A DNA stretch of 60,777 bases from positions 1-60,777 of the forward strand of contig JAQSWL010000006.1 in NCBI GenBank assembly GCA_029266655.1, in the 5' to 3' direction. The position numbers and the translations under genes are program-made. Every line of letters begins with the position of its first letter. Within the stretch, counting starts at the first letter, position 1. Of this stretch, positions 18,024 to 27,692 are shown piece by piece. The DNA is from Candidatus Midichloriaceae bacterium. GTDB lineage: Bacteria > Pseudomonadota > Alphaproteobacteria > Rickettsiales > Midichloriaceae. The notes beneath the pieces are model-generated. The model saw nothing but the letters and a program-made list of their open reading frames with translations. It had not been told where the DNA came from and did not search any database.

Positions 18024-18746
18024 TCAGGTTCTCAAACCCCCATTAACTGAAAACACTGCTCCAGTAACAAAACCAGCATTTTCATCTGCTAAAAATAATA
18101 CAGTGCGGGCAATTTCTGAAGTTTCTCCAAGCCTACCAACTGGCACACGCGCAACAATTTTATCAAGCACCTCTTGCGGCATAGCTCCAACCATTTCTGT
18201 GTTTATATAACCAGGTGCTATAGCATTAACCGTAATCCCAGATTTAGCACTCTCAAGCGCTAATGACTTGGTAAAACCTTCAATGCCGGCTTTTGCAGCT
18301 GCATAATTGGTTTGCCCCATTTGACCATTAGCGTTTACTGAACTCATACTAATAATACGGCCAAATTTATTTTCACGCATCGATTCGATAACGCATCTGG
18401 TCATATTGAATACTGAGTTTAAATTTGTGTTTATAACATCATACCAATTTTCTTGCGGCATTTTATGCATCATGCCATCTCTAGTGATACCAGCATTATT
18501 AACCAAAACTTCAACGTTTCCACCTAAGGCTTTTTCAATTTCCTTCATGTCTTCTACGCACTGTTTGTAATTAGAAACATCACACTTCAGGGCTTTAATC
18601 CCAGTCTTGGCTTCAAAATCTCTAGCCGCTTGTTCATTGCCAGCATAAATTGCCACAACGTTATAACCAGCTTTTTTCAATGCTTGAGAAATTGCCCCAC
18701 CAATTCCCCTAGTTCCACCTGTAACAACTGCTCTTCTTCCTGTCAT
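18024..18746 (-). CDS. phaB: Acetoacetyl-CoA reductase (PhaB)
   Basis: Short-chain dehydrogenase that reduces acetoacetyl-CoA to (R)-3-hydroxybutyryl-CoA with NADPH, the second step of polyhydroxybutyrate synthesis. The 240 residues show the NADP-binding GGTRGIGGAI at 10-19, the NNAG motif, and the catalytic Ser and Tyr-x3-Lys (SSVNANGQMGQTNYAAAK). VNANGQMGQTNYAAAKAG is closer to PhaB than to FabG. phaA lies 20 bases upstream on the same strand, which confirms the pathway. The polymer synthase phaC is not in the window. Confidence 0.9.
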   Translation of the reverse strand: MTGRRAVVTGGTRGIGGAISQALKKAGYNVVAIYAGNEQAARDFEAKTGIKALKCDVSNYKQCVEDMKEIEKALGGNVEVLVNNAGITRDGMMHKMPQENWYDVINTNLNSVFNMTRCVIESMRENKFGRIISMSSVNANGQMGQTNYAAAKAGIEGFTKSLALESAKSGITVNAIAPGYINTEMVGAMPQEVLDKIVARVPVGRLGETSEIARTVLFLADENAGFVTGAVFSVNGGLRT

Positions 18747-18766
18747 TTTTACCTCAAAAAAATAAT

Positions 18767-19951
18767 TTAATCAGCTTTTTCAATACACATTGCAACGCCC
18801 ATGCCGCCGCCAATGCATAATGTAGCCAAACCTTTTTTAGCATTCCTTTTCATCATGGAGTGCAACAATGTTACCAATATTCTGGCACCGGATGCACCAA
18901 TTGGATGCCCCAAAGAAATAGCACCTCCGTTTATATTAACTTTATCCAGATCCCATCCCATTTGTTTGTTCACACATATTGCTTGGGATGCAAACGCCTC
19001 ATTTGCCTCAATTAGATCCAAATCCGAAACACTCCACCCAGCAAGCTCTAAAGCTTTTTGCGATGCCGGAATTGGGCCTATCCCCATAATTTCTGGAGCA
19101 ACCCCCGCCTGTGCAAAACTTTTTATTATTCCTAATATTTTTAAACCTCGCTTTTTGGCTTGAGCAACCGTCATAAGCACAACACCAGCAGCTCCATCAT
19201 TAATGCCGCTTGCATTCCCAGCTGTTACCGATCCATCTTTTTTAAATGCCGGCCTTAGCTTTGATAAATCTTCAATTTTTACTCCGTGCCTGGTGAATTC
19301 ATCAACTTTAAATTCAATTTCTTCCTTCTTAATCATCACTTTAACTGGAACAATTTCATCAACAAACCGCCCCTCTTTTTGCGCACGCTCTGCCTTGTTC
19401 TGAGAATCCACAGAAAATTCATCTTGCTGCTGCCTGGATATACCAAACTGCTCAGCAATATTTTCAGCTGTGATACCCATATGATAATTATTGAATACGT
19501 CTGTTAACCCATCCTTTATCATAGTATCTACAACTTCAGCGCTTCCCATCTTGTAACCATTACGCATAAAAATTACATGGGGAGAAAGACTCATATTTTC
19601 TTGGCCACCAGCTATTACTATATCAGATGCCCCAGTTTTAATCGCCTGATATCCAAGTGCCACAGAACGTAATCCAGAACCACATACCTGGTTGATTGAA
19701 ATTGCAGGAACTTCTTTTGGCAACCCGGCTCCAATTGAAGCTTGTCGTGCAGGATTTTGCCCAGAGCCAGCAGTTAAAATTTGCCCCATTATAACTTCAC
19801 TTATTTCTTTCGGGGCAACGCGAGAATCAACAAGCAATTGTCTAATTACAGCCTCCCCTAAAATATGCGCTGGCACAGATGCCAATGTTCCATTGAAATT
19901 GCCAATTGCAGTACGCTTAGCTGCAACAATTGCCACTTGCTGATTGTCCAT
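18767..19951 (-). CDS. phaA: Acetyl-CoA acetyltransferase (beta-ketothiolase PhaA)
   Basis: Condenses two acetyl-CoA to acetoacetyl-CoA, feeding PhaB. The 394 residues are the standard thiolase length. The acyl-accepting Cys is in INQVCGSGLRS (C90), the catalytic His in LGHPIGASGARI (about 349) and the second Cys in LCIGGGMGVAMC (about 379). It is first in the phaA-phaB pair. Together with the phasin at 12078 this outlines a storage-polymer pathway, although thiolase can also serve fatty-acid breakdown. Confidence 0.93.
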   Translation of the reverse strand: MDNQQVAIVAAKRTAIGNFNGTLASVPAHILGEAVIRQLLVDSRVAPKEISEVIMGQILTAGSGQNPARQASIGAGLPKEVPAISINQVCGSGLRSVALGYQAIKTGASDIVIAGGQENMSLSPHVIFMRNGYKMGSAEVVDTMIKDGLTDVFNNYHMGITAENIAEQFGISRQQQDEFSVDSQNKAERAQKEGRFVDEIVPVKVMIKKEEIEFKVDEFTRHGVKIEDLSKLRPAFKKDGSVTAGNASGINDGAAGVVLMTVAQAKKRGLKILGIIKSFAQAGVAPEIMGIGPIPASQKALELAGWSVSDLDLIEANEAFASQAICVNKQMGWDLDKVNINGGAISLGHPIGASGARILVTLLHSMMKRNAKKGLATLCIGGGMGVAMCIEKAD

Positions 19952-20069
19952 CTAAAATCCTTCCATATTAATTGTTTTTAAGCTACCATATGTTCGAGCG
20001 GTATCTATTAGTAATACCACAATATTGCAAACTTGTAAAAAATTTAAATAAGTGACTAATAAAATTAGA

Positions 20070-20678
20070 ATGCCCATAGACTTACCTGGATATAAAAAAG
20101 TGCTATACATAGTGTTTGGCATACATATTTTTATGTTCATTGTTTCATTTAATGCAGCATTGTTTGGAAATTCTAGCTCGGTATTGGCAGATTCCATAGA
20201 CTTCATCGGCGATGCTGCTAGTTATGCCAGCAGCATGTATGTGATAAACAAATCCAGAGCTATACGCGCTTATTTATCAATTGCAAAAGCAATAACCATG
20301 CTTGCATTTAGCTTACTTGTGATTATATATACAATCTTCAAAATCAATGACGGTATAGTTCCTAACTATGAAATAATGGGCGCCTCTGGCATTTTAGGAA
20401 TTATTTCTCACCTAATTTGTGTTTATTATTTATTTCGATTTAGAAAAGGAGATAGCAATCAAATATCATCGTGGGTTTGCACTATAAATGATCTTATAAG
20501 CAATACCTTAACTGTTATCGCAGCTTACTTTGTGATGGCCACAAACTCAATTTTTCCAGATATTCTAGCAGCTTTTTTAATCGTAGGGGTTGCAATCTAT
20601 GGCGCTATCACTATCTTAAAACAAGCTACTAAAGAAATTAGGGAAGTCGGTGATACAGAAAAACTTGAAACAACTTAA
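20070..20678 (+). CDS. Cation diffusion facilitator-like membrane protein
   Basis: Probable inner-membrane metal transporter of the CDF family, covering only the membrane domain (about 200 residues, five or six helices). The segment [18 protein letters not shown] resembles the CDF helix 2 metal site, where two Asp residues are spaced by four or so positions; a second polar helix has NDLISN. The usual cytoplasmic C-terminal domain is missing, and so are His-rich loops. Start is taken as the ATG at 20070; a GTG at 20052 is an alternative. hslU begins seven bases after the stop, so it heads the run 20070-27659. Confidence 0.6.
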   Translation: MPIDLPGYKKVLYIVFGIHIFMFIVSFNAALFGNSSSVLADSIDFIGDAASYASSMYVINKSRAIRAYLSIAKAITMLAFSLLVIIYTIFKINDGIVPNYEIMGASGILGIISHLICVYYLFRFRKGDSNQISSWVCTINDLISNTLTVIAAYFVMATNSIFPDILAAFLIVGVAIYGAITILKQATKEIREVGDTEKLETT

Positions 20679-20685
20679 AAAAGAA

Positions 20686-21990
20686 ATGACTCCAATAGAA
20701 ATTGTTCATGAACTCGACAAATACGTAGTCGGGCAGAACGAGGCAAAGCGTGCGGTTGCAATAGCTCTTAGAAACCGCTGGAGACGTAAACAGGTGGACG
20801 CTGAAATAAGAGATGAGATATATCCTCATAACATATTAATGATTGGACCAACTGGTGTGGGGAAAACCGAAATAGCCAGGCGCCTTGCAAAAATGCTGCA
20901 AGCACCATTTATAAAAGTAGAGGCCACAAAATTTACAGAAATAGGTTATGTTGGTAGGGATGTGGACTCCATTATCAGAGACTTAGTTGATAATGCAGTT
21001 AACATGACAAAAGAAGAATTTCGCAATCGGGTAATTGCAGATGCTCAAAATGCTGCTGAAAACAGGATAGTTGAAGCTTTGGTTGGAGAAAACGCTTCCG
21101 ATGAAACAAAAAGCAAATTCCTTTCTCGTTTTAGAAAAGGGGAAATGAATGATACGGAAATAGAAATATCCATTACTGAAACTGCTACGCATAACCCTAC
21201 TCCGTTATTTGATGTTCCGGGTGGGCAGATGGGTGTGCTAAATATTGGGGAAATGTTATCAAAAGCCCTAGGCGGGGGCAAAACCAAAACTGCACGCATG
21301 AAAGTTAAAGACGCTTACCAAGCAGTGCTAAAAGAAGAAAGTGATAAGCTAGTGGATGAAGAAAAAGTCATCCGCCACGCCATTCATATGGTAGAAAATG
21401 ACGGCATAGTATTTTTAGATGAAATAGATAAAATCTGTACACGTGAGGGAACTGGTGGCAGTAAAGGAGAAGTAAGCAGAGAAGGTGTACAAAGAGATTT
21501 ACTTCCGCTAATTGAAGGAACTTCTGTAACTACAAAATACGGTACCATTAAAACCGATCACATATTGTTTATAGCATCTGGTGCGTTTCATCTTTCTAAA
21601 CCAGCAGATCTATTACCAGAATTACAAGGCAGATTACCAATTAGGGTTGAGCTAAACTCATTGAATGAAGCCGATATGGCAAGAATTCTCAAAGAGCCAA
21701 AGCATAGCCTTCTTAAGCAATATATAGCTTTATTCAATGTTGAGAATGTTGAAGTGAAATTTACCGAAGGCGGCATAAAGGAAATTGCTCGCATTGCAAC
21801 TGAGATAAATAAAGAGGTAGAAAACATAGGAGCAAGACGTTTGCATACTATTTTAGAGAAACTTTTGGAGGGAGTAAGCTTCAGCGCTAGTGACACACCT
21901 GGCATCTCTATAACAGTAGATGAAAAATACGTAAAAAATAATCTGTCTGATATAAGACGTAATCATGATTTAAGTAAGTTTATTTTATAG
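20686..21990 (+). CDS. hslU: ATP-dependent protease ATPase subunit HslU
   Basis: AAA+ unfoldase of the HslUV protease. Seen are [17 protein letters not shown] at the start, Walker [10 protein letters not shown], the pore-loop motif GYVGRD, Walker [11 protein letters not shown], the inserted I domain (about 110-230), and the C-terminal tail LSKFIL that docks into HslV. The ATG at 20686 fits homologues better than an upstream GTG at 20650 inside the preceding gene. hslV, which normally stands just before hslU, is absent here; the conserved docking tail implies it exists elsewhere. Confidence 0.93.
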   Translation: MTPIEIVHELDKYVVGQNEAKRAVAIALRNRWRRKQVDAEIRDEIYPHNILMIGPTGVGKTEIARRLAKMLQAPFIKVEATKFTEIGYVGRDVDSIIRDLVDNAVNMTKEEFRNRVIADAQNAAENRIVEALVGENASDETKSKFLSRFRKGEMNDTEIEISITETATHNPTPLFDVPGGQMGVLNIGEMLSKALGGGKTKTARMKVKDAYQAVLKEESDKLVDEEKVIRHAIHMVENDGIVFLDEIDKICTREGTGGSKGEVSREGVQRDLLPLIEGTSVTTKYGTIKTDHILFIASGAFHLSKPADLLPELQGRLPIRVELNSLNEADMARILKEPKHSLLKQYIALFNVENVEVKFTEGGIKEIARIATEINKEVENIGARRLHTILEKLLEGVSFSASDTPGISITVDEKYVKNNLSDIRRNHDLSKFIL

Positions 21991-21998
21991 GTGCAGCC

Positions 21999-22604
21999 AT
22001 GGATATAATAACCATCATTCTTCTTTCATATTTATGCGGTTCTATACCTTTTGGATTAATTTTAATTAAGCTATTCAAGAAAACAGATATCCGCGCCCAC
22101 GGTTCCGGAAATATTGGAGCAACTAATGCAGTAAGAGTTGGTGGCAAATTTATTGGTGCCCTCACCTTTATATTAGATGCATTTAAAGGAGTTTTGGCCA
22201 TTTACTTAGCTAAAATTATTATGAATAATTACGAATACGAGTGGCTATTATATAATGCAATGTTAAGCGCCAGCGCTTTGGTAGCAGTACTTGGTCACAT
22301 GTTTCCAATTTGGCTGAAATTTAAAGGCGGCAAAGGAGTCGCTACTGCAATCGCATGCATAACTTATCTAGACCCATTTTTAGGGTTACTTGGTATTTTG
22401 GTATGGAACTTAACATTTTCCGCTAGCCGAATTTCTGCGATAGCAGCCCTTGTTATGATGATACTAATGACTATAGCATCTATATTAATCTCTAAAATAT
22501 CTATAACAGCGTTAATGCTAACACTTACACCGCTTATAATAATAAAACATATTCCAAACCTTAGACGTATTAAAGAAGGTAAGGAATTAAAGATGCGGAA
22601 ATAG
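21999..22604 (+). CDS. plsY: Glycerol-3-phosphate acyltransferase PlsY
   Basis: Membrane enzyme that transfers an acyl group from acyl-phosphate to sn-glycerol-3-phosphate, the first step of phospholipid synthesis in most bacteria. The 201 residues include the three PlsY loops: CGSIPFG (about 12), HGSGNIGATNAVRVGG (about 33-48) and GHMFPIWLKFKGGKGVATA (about 100-118), within five membrane helices. It follows hslU by eight bases and precedes pth by five. Confidence 0.92.
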   Translation: MDIITIILLSYLCGSIPFGLILIKLFKKTDIRAHGSGNIGATNAVRVGGKFIGALTFILDAFKGVLAIYLAKIIMNNYEYEWLLYNAMLSASALVAVLGHMFPIWLKFKGGKGVATAIACITYLDPFLGLLGILVWNLTFSASRISAIAALVMMILMTIASILISKISITALMLTLTPLIIIKHIPNLRRIKEGKELKMRK

Positions 22605-22609
22605 ATAAA

Positions 22610-23167
22610 ATGGATCTATTATTTGTGGGGCTAGGCAATCCTGGAAAAGAATACGAAAACACAAGGCACAATGCAGGTTTCTTACTGCTTGATGAAATTG
22701 CATCTAAATTTGAAGCATCGCCTTATATAAATAAATTTAACGCCCATTACTCCAAAGTATCAATTGCAGGGCATAAAGTTCACTTATTAAAGCCGCAAAC
22801 TTATATGAATCTTTCTGGAAGATCTGTACTACAAGCATTAACATTTTATAAAATAAAACCCAATTGCATGTGGGTATTTCATGATGATATTGATCTAAAA
22901 ACTGGACGAATAAAGGTGAAAATTGGGGGCGGCAACGGCGGACACAACGGCCTAAAATCAATTGATGAAGTAATTGGAAAAGAGTATTATAGGGTTCGAA
23001 TCGGCGTTGGCAAACCACAATTTGGAGCAGTAAGTGATTATGTCTTACAAAATTTCCCCAGTGTGGAAATGGAAGAAATGAAAAAAATGTTTGATAATGT
23101 TACTAACAATATAAAGTTGCTAATTACGGATACATCGGATAAATTTCTGAACAAAATCAGCTTGTGA
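22610..23167 (+). CDS. pth: Peptidyl-tRNA hydrolase
   Basis: Releases tRNA from stalled peptidyl-tRNA. The 185 residues hold GLGNPGKEYENTRHNAGF with the catalytic His at 20, LKPQTYMNLSG, and HDDIDL (about 90) with the supporting Asp, plus GGGNGGHNGLKS. Length and motifs are standard. The tight order hslU-plsY-pth-ychF suggests one transcript; pth next to ychF is a frequent bacterial pairing. Confidence 0.95.
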   Translation: MDLLFVGLGNPGKEYENTRHNAGFLLLDEIASKFEASPYINKFNAHYSKVSIAGHKVHLLKPQTYMNLSGRSVLQALTFYKIKPNCMWVFHDDIDLKTGRIKVKIGGGNGGHNGLKSIDEVIGKEYYRVRIGVGKPQFGAVSDYVLQNFPSVEMEEMKKMFDNVTNNIKLLITDTSDKFLNKISL

Positions 23168-23178
23168 GGAATGGATAA

Positions 23179-24273
23179 ATGGAATTAAGATGTGGAATCG
23201 TGGGGCTACCCAATGTAGGAAAATCAACATTATTCAATGCGCTTACGCAAACAGCTGCCGCAGAAGCTGCCAACTATCCATTTTGTACTATAGAACCAAA
23301 CGTGGGCCGCGTAAGTGTTCCTGACCATAGATTGACTGAAATAGCAAAAATTGCTGGTTCAGCACAAATAATCCCCACGCAAATTGAATTTGTTGATATT
23401 GCTGGCTTAGTACGGGGCGCAAGCAAAGGTGAAGGTTTAGGAAATCAATTTTTGTCTCATATTCGCGAAGTAGATGCGATAATCCATGTTGTACGTTGCT
23501 TTGAAGATGGCAACATTGTGCATGTTGAAGGTAGTGTAGACCCTTTACGTGATGCCGAAATAATAGAGTTGGAGCTCATTTTAGCAGATATGGATAGCCT
23601 TGAAAAACGCTTACCAAACCTTGAAAAAAAAGTCAAGCAAAATAAAGAGCTGCTCGGGGAAATAGATTTAATTCATCAAGTATTAGATGCTTTGAAAACT
23701 GGAAAACCAGCAAGAGTCTTGGTTACTCCTGAAAATTCAAAAGCTATAAAGGCATTGCAAATAATTACATCTAAGCCAGTTCTATATGCTATGAATGTTT
23801 CGGAAAACGAGATTACAACTGGGAACGCTGCCACTCAAAAAATGTTAAAAAAAGCTGAAGATGAAAATGCCGAATGCGTTATGATTTCTGCGCAGATAGA
23901 ATCGGAAATAGCAGCGCTGGAAAGCGATGAAGAGAAAAAAGAATTCCTAGAAAGCATTGGGCTTGCTGAAACTGGCCTCGCGAAACTTATTAAATCTGCT
24001 TATCATCTACTTGGGCTTATAACATATTTAACGGTGGGCCCAAAAGAAGCAAGAGCGTGGACCATTAACAGAGGAATGTCTGCACCACAAGCTGCAGGCG
24101 TCATCCATACAGATTTTGAAAAAGGATTCATTAGGGCAGAAACTGTAGCATTCGATGATTATATAAAATATAATGGCGAATCTGGAGCCCGTGATGCAGG
24201 TAAATTAAGGCTTGAAGGAAAGGAATATATAGTAAATGATGGTGATATAATTCACTTTAGATTTAACACATGA
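23179..24273 (+). CDS. ychF: Ribosome-binding ATPase YchF (Obg family)
   Basis: P-loop protein that binds ribosomes and prefers ATP to GTP. The G1 motif GLPNVGKST is at 9-17 and the G3 region [20 protein letters not shown] is intact. In place of the usual NKxD of GTPases it has NVSE, the mark of YchF. The C-terminal TGS domain ends with [10 protein letters not shown]. At 364 residues it has the family length. Its stop overlaps the start of the next small gene (ATGA). Confidence 0.95.
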   Translation: MELRCGIVGLPNVGKSTLFNALTQTAAAEAANYPFCTIEPNVGRVSVPDHRLTEIAKIAGSAQIIPTQIEFVDIAGLVRGASKGEGLGNQFLSHIREVDAIIHVVRCFEDGNIVHVEGSVDPLRDAEIIELELILADMDSLEKRLPNLEKKVKQNKELLGEIDLIHQVLDALKTGKPARVLVTPENSKAIKALQIITSKPVLYAMNVSENEITTGNAATQKMLKKAEDENAECVMISAQIESEIAALESDEEKKEFLESIGLAETGLAKLIKSAYHLLGLITYLTVGPKEARAWTINRGMSAPQAAGVIHTDFEKGFIRAETVAFDDYIKYNGESGARDAGKLRLEGKEYIVNDGDIIHFRFNT

Positions 24274-24497
24274 ATTCTATGCCCCCAATTTTTGATTACT
24301 CTAGCCGCACCTTCACAATTATGGCAATTATATTCCTGATGATATTAGTTTATCTCAGCCATAAAGATAATACACCTACAGTGGAATCAAATTACGTTGA
24401 GAAATCAAGCACGGAAAATTCTGAAAAAACTTTTTTTGACAAGGTACTATTGCTTATATTTAAAGATGATATAAGCAGACCTTCAAAATCTAATTAA
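24270..24497 (+). CDS. Small single-pass membrane protein, unknown
   Basis: A 75-residue protein I do not recognise. Residues about 14-29 form one membrane helix, followed by a polar Ser/Glu/Lys-rich stretch and a short second hydrophobic patch (KVLLLIF). The ATG overlaps the ychF stop by four bases and the stop is 14 bases before the RND gene, so it is in the same run. Its position recalls small accessory proteins of efflux pumps, but there is no direct evidence. Confidence 0.55.
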   Translation: MNSMPPIFDYSSRTFTIMAIIFLMILVYLSHKDNTPTVESNYVEKSSTENSEKTFFDKVLLLIFKDDISRPSKSN

Positions 24498-24511
24498 GAG
24501 ACAGCACCAAC

Positions 24512-26098
24512 ATGGGAAGCTTTATTGAGAAATGCGTAGACAGATATAGAGTTATACTTTTACTGCTTGTGATTATTACGATTTGCGGTTTATTCAGTTA
24601 TTTACATATCCCTAAGGAGAGCGATCCAGATGTAAAAATTCCCATCATCTACACAATGGCAACACTAAATGGGATATCCGCCCAGGATGCAGAAAGGTTA
24701 TTAGCCAAACCCTTAGAAACCCATCTAAAAGGCATTGATGGCATGAAAGAGATGACCACCTATACAAGCGAAGGTGGGGCATTCATCATGATGGAGTTTG
24801 AAGCCGGCTTTAACAATGAAAAGGCGCTAAATGATGTGCGCAATAAAACACTTGATGCGGAAGCTTTTTTACCTCTAGATGCAGACAAACCCACTGTCCA
24901 TGAGATAAATCTAAGTCTTTCCCCAGTGCTATATGTAATTCTTACTGGCGATATTCCAGAACGAAGTTTACAAGAAATAGCTAAAAATTTATCCACCAAA
25001 ATTTCCAATATTCCTGGAATATTAAAAGCGTCTATTAGTGGTAAGAAGATAGATGCATTAGAAATTATCATTAAGCCAGAATTACTTAATGCTTATAAAT
25101 TATCGATTTCATCTATACAACAAATCATCAACGGCAATAACAAACTTATTACAGCTGGATCTATTAGAAATGCTTCTGGAGAATTTTCTATTAAAATTCC
25201 TAGCCTTATAAAAGATCCCCAAAGCATATTAGACTTTCCTGTTAAAGTGAATGGCAACGCAGTGGTAAAACTACGTGATTTAGCAGAAGTTCGTAGAACT
25301 TATAAAGAGCCCAAAGATATAGCCAGCGTTAATGGTAAACCAGCTCTCGCTATAGAAGTTTCTAAACGAACTGGCGAAAACATAATAAGAACGGTAGATG
25401 CGATTAAAGAGGTGGTGGAAAAAGAAAAAAGTTTCATGCCACAAAATATAGAAGTTATCTATTCAGCTGATCAGTCGCATGAAATTATGGAAATGGTATC
25501 AGATTTAGAAAACACTATAATAATTGCTGTTCTCTTGGTGGTTATTATAATAGTGATAAGCGTAGGAGCTCGCTCTGCTATGTTAATTTCCATTTCGATA
25601 CCCACATCGTTTTTAGCCGGTATTTTAATGCTATATCTTAGCGGATATACTTTAAACGTAGTGGTACTATTTAGCCTTATTTTAACAGTAGGGATGATAG
25701 TGGATGATGCTATCGTGGTAAGTGAATATGCTGACAGAATAATGGGTGAAGGAGTTCCTGTAGAGAAAGCATTTATTATTTCTGCACAAAGAATGATGTG
25801 GCCTATTGTTACCTCAACCTTAGTGAAGGTAGTAGTGTTTTTACCATTATTGTTCTGGCCTGGTGTAATAGGGCAATTTATGCGCTATATGCCTATTACC
25901 GCTATCGCCATTTTAAGTAGCTCTTTACTATTTGCTTTATTTTTTCAACCGGCACTCGGCCCATTTTTTGGCAAATCTCCTCATGTAAGAAAAAATAATA
26001 GACCTCTTCGGAAACTCGCTTCTGGTAGCAGGGTGGAAGGAGCACACGGAACAGAAGACCGGAGTGTATTCAATATACATGAGGATCTGAGTACCTAA
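24512..26098 (+). CDS. RND-family efflux permease, N-terminal half (split gene)
   Basis: First half of a resistance-nodulation-division pump, which exports substrates with the proton gradient. It has membrane helix 1 (about 12-30), a periplasmic porter region, then helices 2-6 (about 330-495). GMIVDDAIVVSEYADR carries the paired Asp residues of helix 4 needed for proton transfer. The chain should continue to about 1030 residues, but it runs into the 99-bp repeat C (25997-26095) and stops at TAA right after it. The last 33 residues are repeat-encoded. The break falls in the cytoplasmic linker between the two six-helix halves. No membrane-fusion partner is adjacent. Confidence 0.85.
   Translation: MGSFIEKCVDRYRVILLLLVIITICGLFSYLHIPKESDPDVKIPIIYTMATLNGISAQDAERLLAKPLETHLKGIDGMKEMTTYTSEGGAFIMMEFEAGFNNEKALNDVRNKTLDAEAFLPLDADKPTVHEINLSLSPVLYVILTGDIPERSLQEIAKNLSTKISNIPGILKASISGKKIDALEIIIKPELLNAYKLSISSIQQIINGNNKLITAGSIRNASGEFSIKIPSLIKDPQSILDFPVKVNGNAVVKLRDLAEVRRTYKEPKDIASVNGKPALAIEVSKRTGENIIRTVDAIKEVVEKEKSFMPQNIEVIYSADQSHEIMEMVSDLENTIIIAVLLVVIIIVISVGARSAMLISISIPTSFLAGILMLYLSGYTLNVVVLFSLILTVGMIVDDAIVVSEYADRIMGEGVPVEKAFIISAQRMMWPIVTSTLVKVVVFLPLLFWPGVIGQFMRYMPITAIAILSSSLLFALFFQPALGPFFGKSPHVRKNNRPLRKLASGSRVEGAHGTEDRSVFNIHEDLST
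25997..26095 (+). repeat. Coding palindromic element family C, copy 1 (in RND gene)
   Basis: A 99-bp segment that is co-linear, without gaps, with 56804-56902. Both copies are read in the same frame and give peptides of 33 residues that agree at 27 positions ([22 protein letters not shown] shared). The arms CTTCTG and CAGAAG form a stem. A stop codon follows immediately here, whereas the truB copy reads through. Confidence 0.88.
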
Positions 26099-26099
26099 C

Positions 26100-27659
26100 T
26101 TGCTGCAAAAGGTCCTTAAATATCCTAAAACTTTTGTAAGTTCTGTAGTTGGGTTTTTAATACTAATTTACGCTTTCTTCTTTAGTTTTGGTACCGGCAT
26201 TGAATTTTTTCCAAAAGTAGAACCGCAAAGCACAAACATGTTTGTGGTGTCGCCTGGCAATCTTTCGCTTGAAGAACGCAATAAGATAATGGTAGAGGTG
26301 GAAAAGCGCCTCCTAGGCATGGATGGTGAGGTAAAACTACTCTATACAAAAGCAGGAAATTTCGATGATAATAACAGTTTGCCTGAAGATACTATCGGCA
26401 CAATATTTATCGAATATGTGGATTGGAATAAACGTAGAAAATCCAAAGTTATACTTGAAGATATTAGATCTAAGCTTAGTGATATAAAAGGCATAAAAAT
26501 ACATCTAAGCGAAAATCAAGGTGGTGGGCCTCAAGAATACCCAATTAATTTTGATATAACCTGTAGGGATTTTGATAAAGCAACTATTGCAGCTAATAAG
26601 ATATTTGAATATATGCAGAATGACCCTGGATTTGATCAGGTGCAAAATAGCATACCTAGGAATGCAATTGAATGGCATTTGGAGCCTAATCGTGAAAAAG
26701 CAGCATTATATGGAATTTCAATATCCGATATAGGCAACACAATTAAACTTATAAGCAACGGCCTTAAACTCACTTCTTATAGGCCAGACGATTCCCCAGA
26801 TGAGGTAGATGTTCTGCTCCGTTTTCCTGAAGAATATAGAACTATCAAAAATCTTGATCGTGTTAATGTGATAACCTCTTCTGGTAATTCCGTACCTATT
26901 TCCAACTTCATTACCAAAACTGCAGCACCAAAAGCTGGCAAGATTAAAAAGGTTAATCAAGAACGCGTAATTACAATAAAATCAGAAGTATCAAAAGGCC
27001 ATTTAGTTGACACAAAGCTGAAACAATTAAAAGCTTGGATACATGAAAATAATATAGATAGAGATGTGCAAATTAAATTTAAGGGAGAAGATAAAGATCA
27101 GAATGAAACCGGTGCTTTTCTGATTAATGCATTTCTTCTTACTTTAGTAATGATGTTTGGAATTATGCTAATCCAATTCAACAATTATTATCAAACTTTT
27201 GTGGTAATGAGCGCGGTGTTTCTCTCCACAGTTGGTGTCTTGCTGGGGCTAATAATAACTTGGCAACCATTTGGGATAGTAATGTGTGGAATTGGCATCA
27301 TAGCCCTTGGAGGCATAGTGTTAAACAACAACATTCTGTTTATAGATACATATCAGCATCTAAGAAAAAATGGCCACGATATTTATGATTCCATAATAAG
27401 AGCAGGTGTGCAAAGAATGCGACCTATTCTACTCACCGCCCTTACAGCAATACTTGGCCTGCTACCAATGGTTTTTGGCATAACTTTCAACATAATAGAC
27501 CGAGACATTTCACTGGGTGCACCTTCAAGCCAATGGTGGCGGCAGTTGTCTGCATCTATTGCAGGCGGGTTATCTTTTGCAACACTTTTAACGTTATTTT
27601 TTACTCCTTGCTTATTATTGTTAGGAAAAAGATTTGATTCTTGCATAAATAAAAAATAA
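26100..27659 (+). CDS. RND-family efflux permease, C-terminal half (split gene)
   Basis: Second half of the pump that begins at 24512. It opens one base after the stop of the first half, in the next frame, with a TTG. Helix 7 (about 12-30, FVSSVVGFLILIYAFFF) comes first, then the second porter region and helices 8-12 (about 345-510), with FGIVMCGIGIIALGGIVLNN in the helix-10 area. Both halves are intact apart from the break, so they could work as two chains through coupled translation, or this may be a recent pseudogene. Only the junction differs from an ordinary RND protein. Confidence 0.8.
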   Translation: MLQKVLKYPKTFVSSVVGFLILIYAFFFSFGTGIEFFPKVEPQSTNMFVVSPGNLSLEERNKIMVEVEKRLLGMDGEVKLLYTKAGNFDDNNSLPEDTIGTIFIEYVDWNKRRKSKVILEDIRSKLSDIKGIKIHLSENQGGGPQEYPINFDITCRDFDKATIAANKIFEYMQNDPGFDQVQNSIPRNAIEWHLEPNREKAALYGISISDIGNTIKLISNGLKLTSYRPDDSPDEVDVLLRFPEEYRTIKNLDRVNVITSSGNSVPISNFITKTAAPKAGKIKKVNQERVITIKSEVSKGHLVDTKLKQLKAWIHENNIDRDVQIKFKGEDKDQNETGAFLINAFLLTLVMMFGIMLIQFNNYYQTFVVMSAVFLSTVGVLLGLIITWQPFGIVMCGIGIIALGGIVLNNNILFIDTYQHLRKNGHDIYDSIIRAGVQRMRPILLTALTAILGLLPMVFGITFNIIDRDISLGAPSSQWWRQLSASIAGGLSFATLLTLFFTPCLLLLGKRFDSCINKK

Positions 27660-27692
27660 CGCATATATTACGCGCTCAAAAAAGGGTTTTTC

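Noticed and set aside
20650-20685. GTG start of hslU inside the preceding gene
   Set aside because: HslU homology starts with MTPIEIV at 20686, which leaves a natural 7-base gap after the CDF-like gene.
24270-24497. Small gene as a membrane-fusion partner of the RND pump
   Set aside because: At 75 residues with one helix it is far too short for a membrane-fusion protein and shows no lipoyl-like motif.
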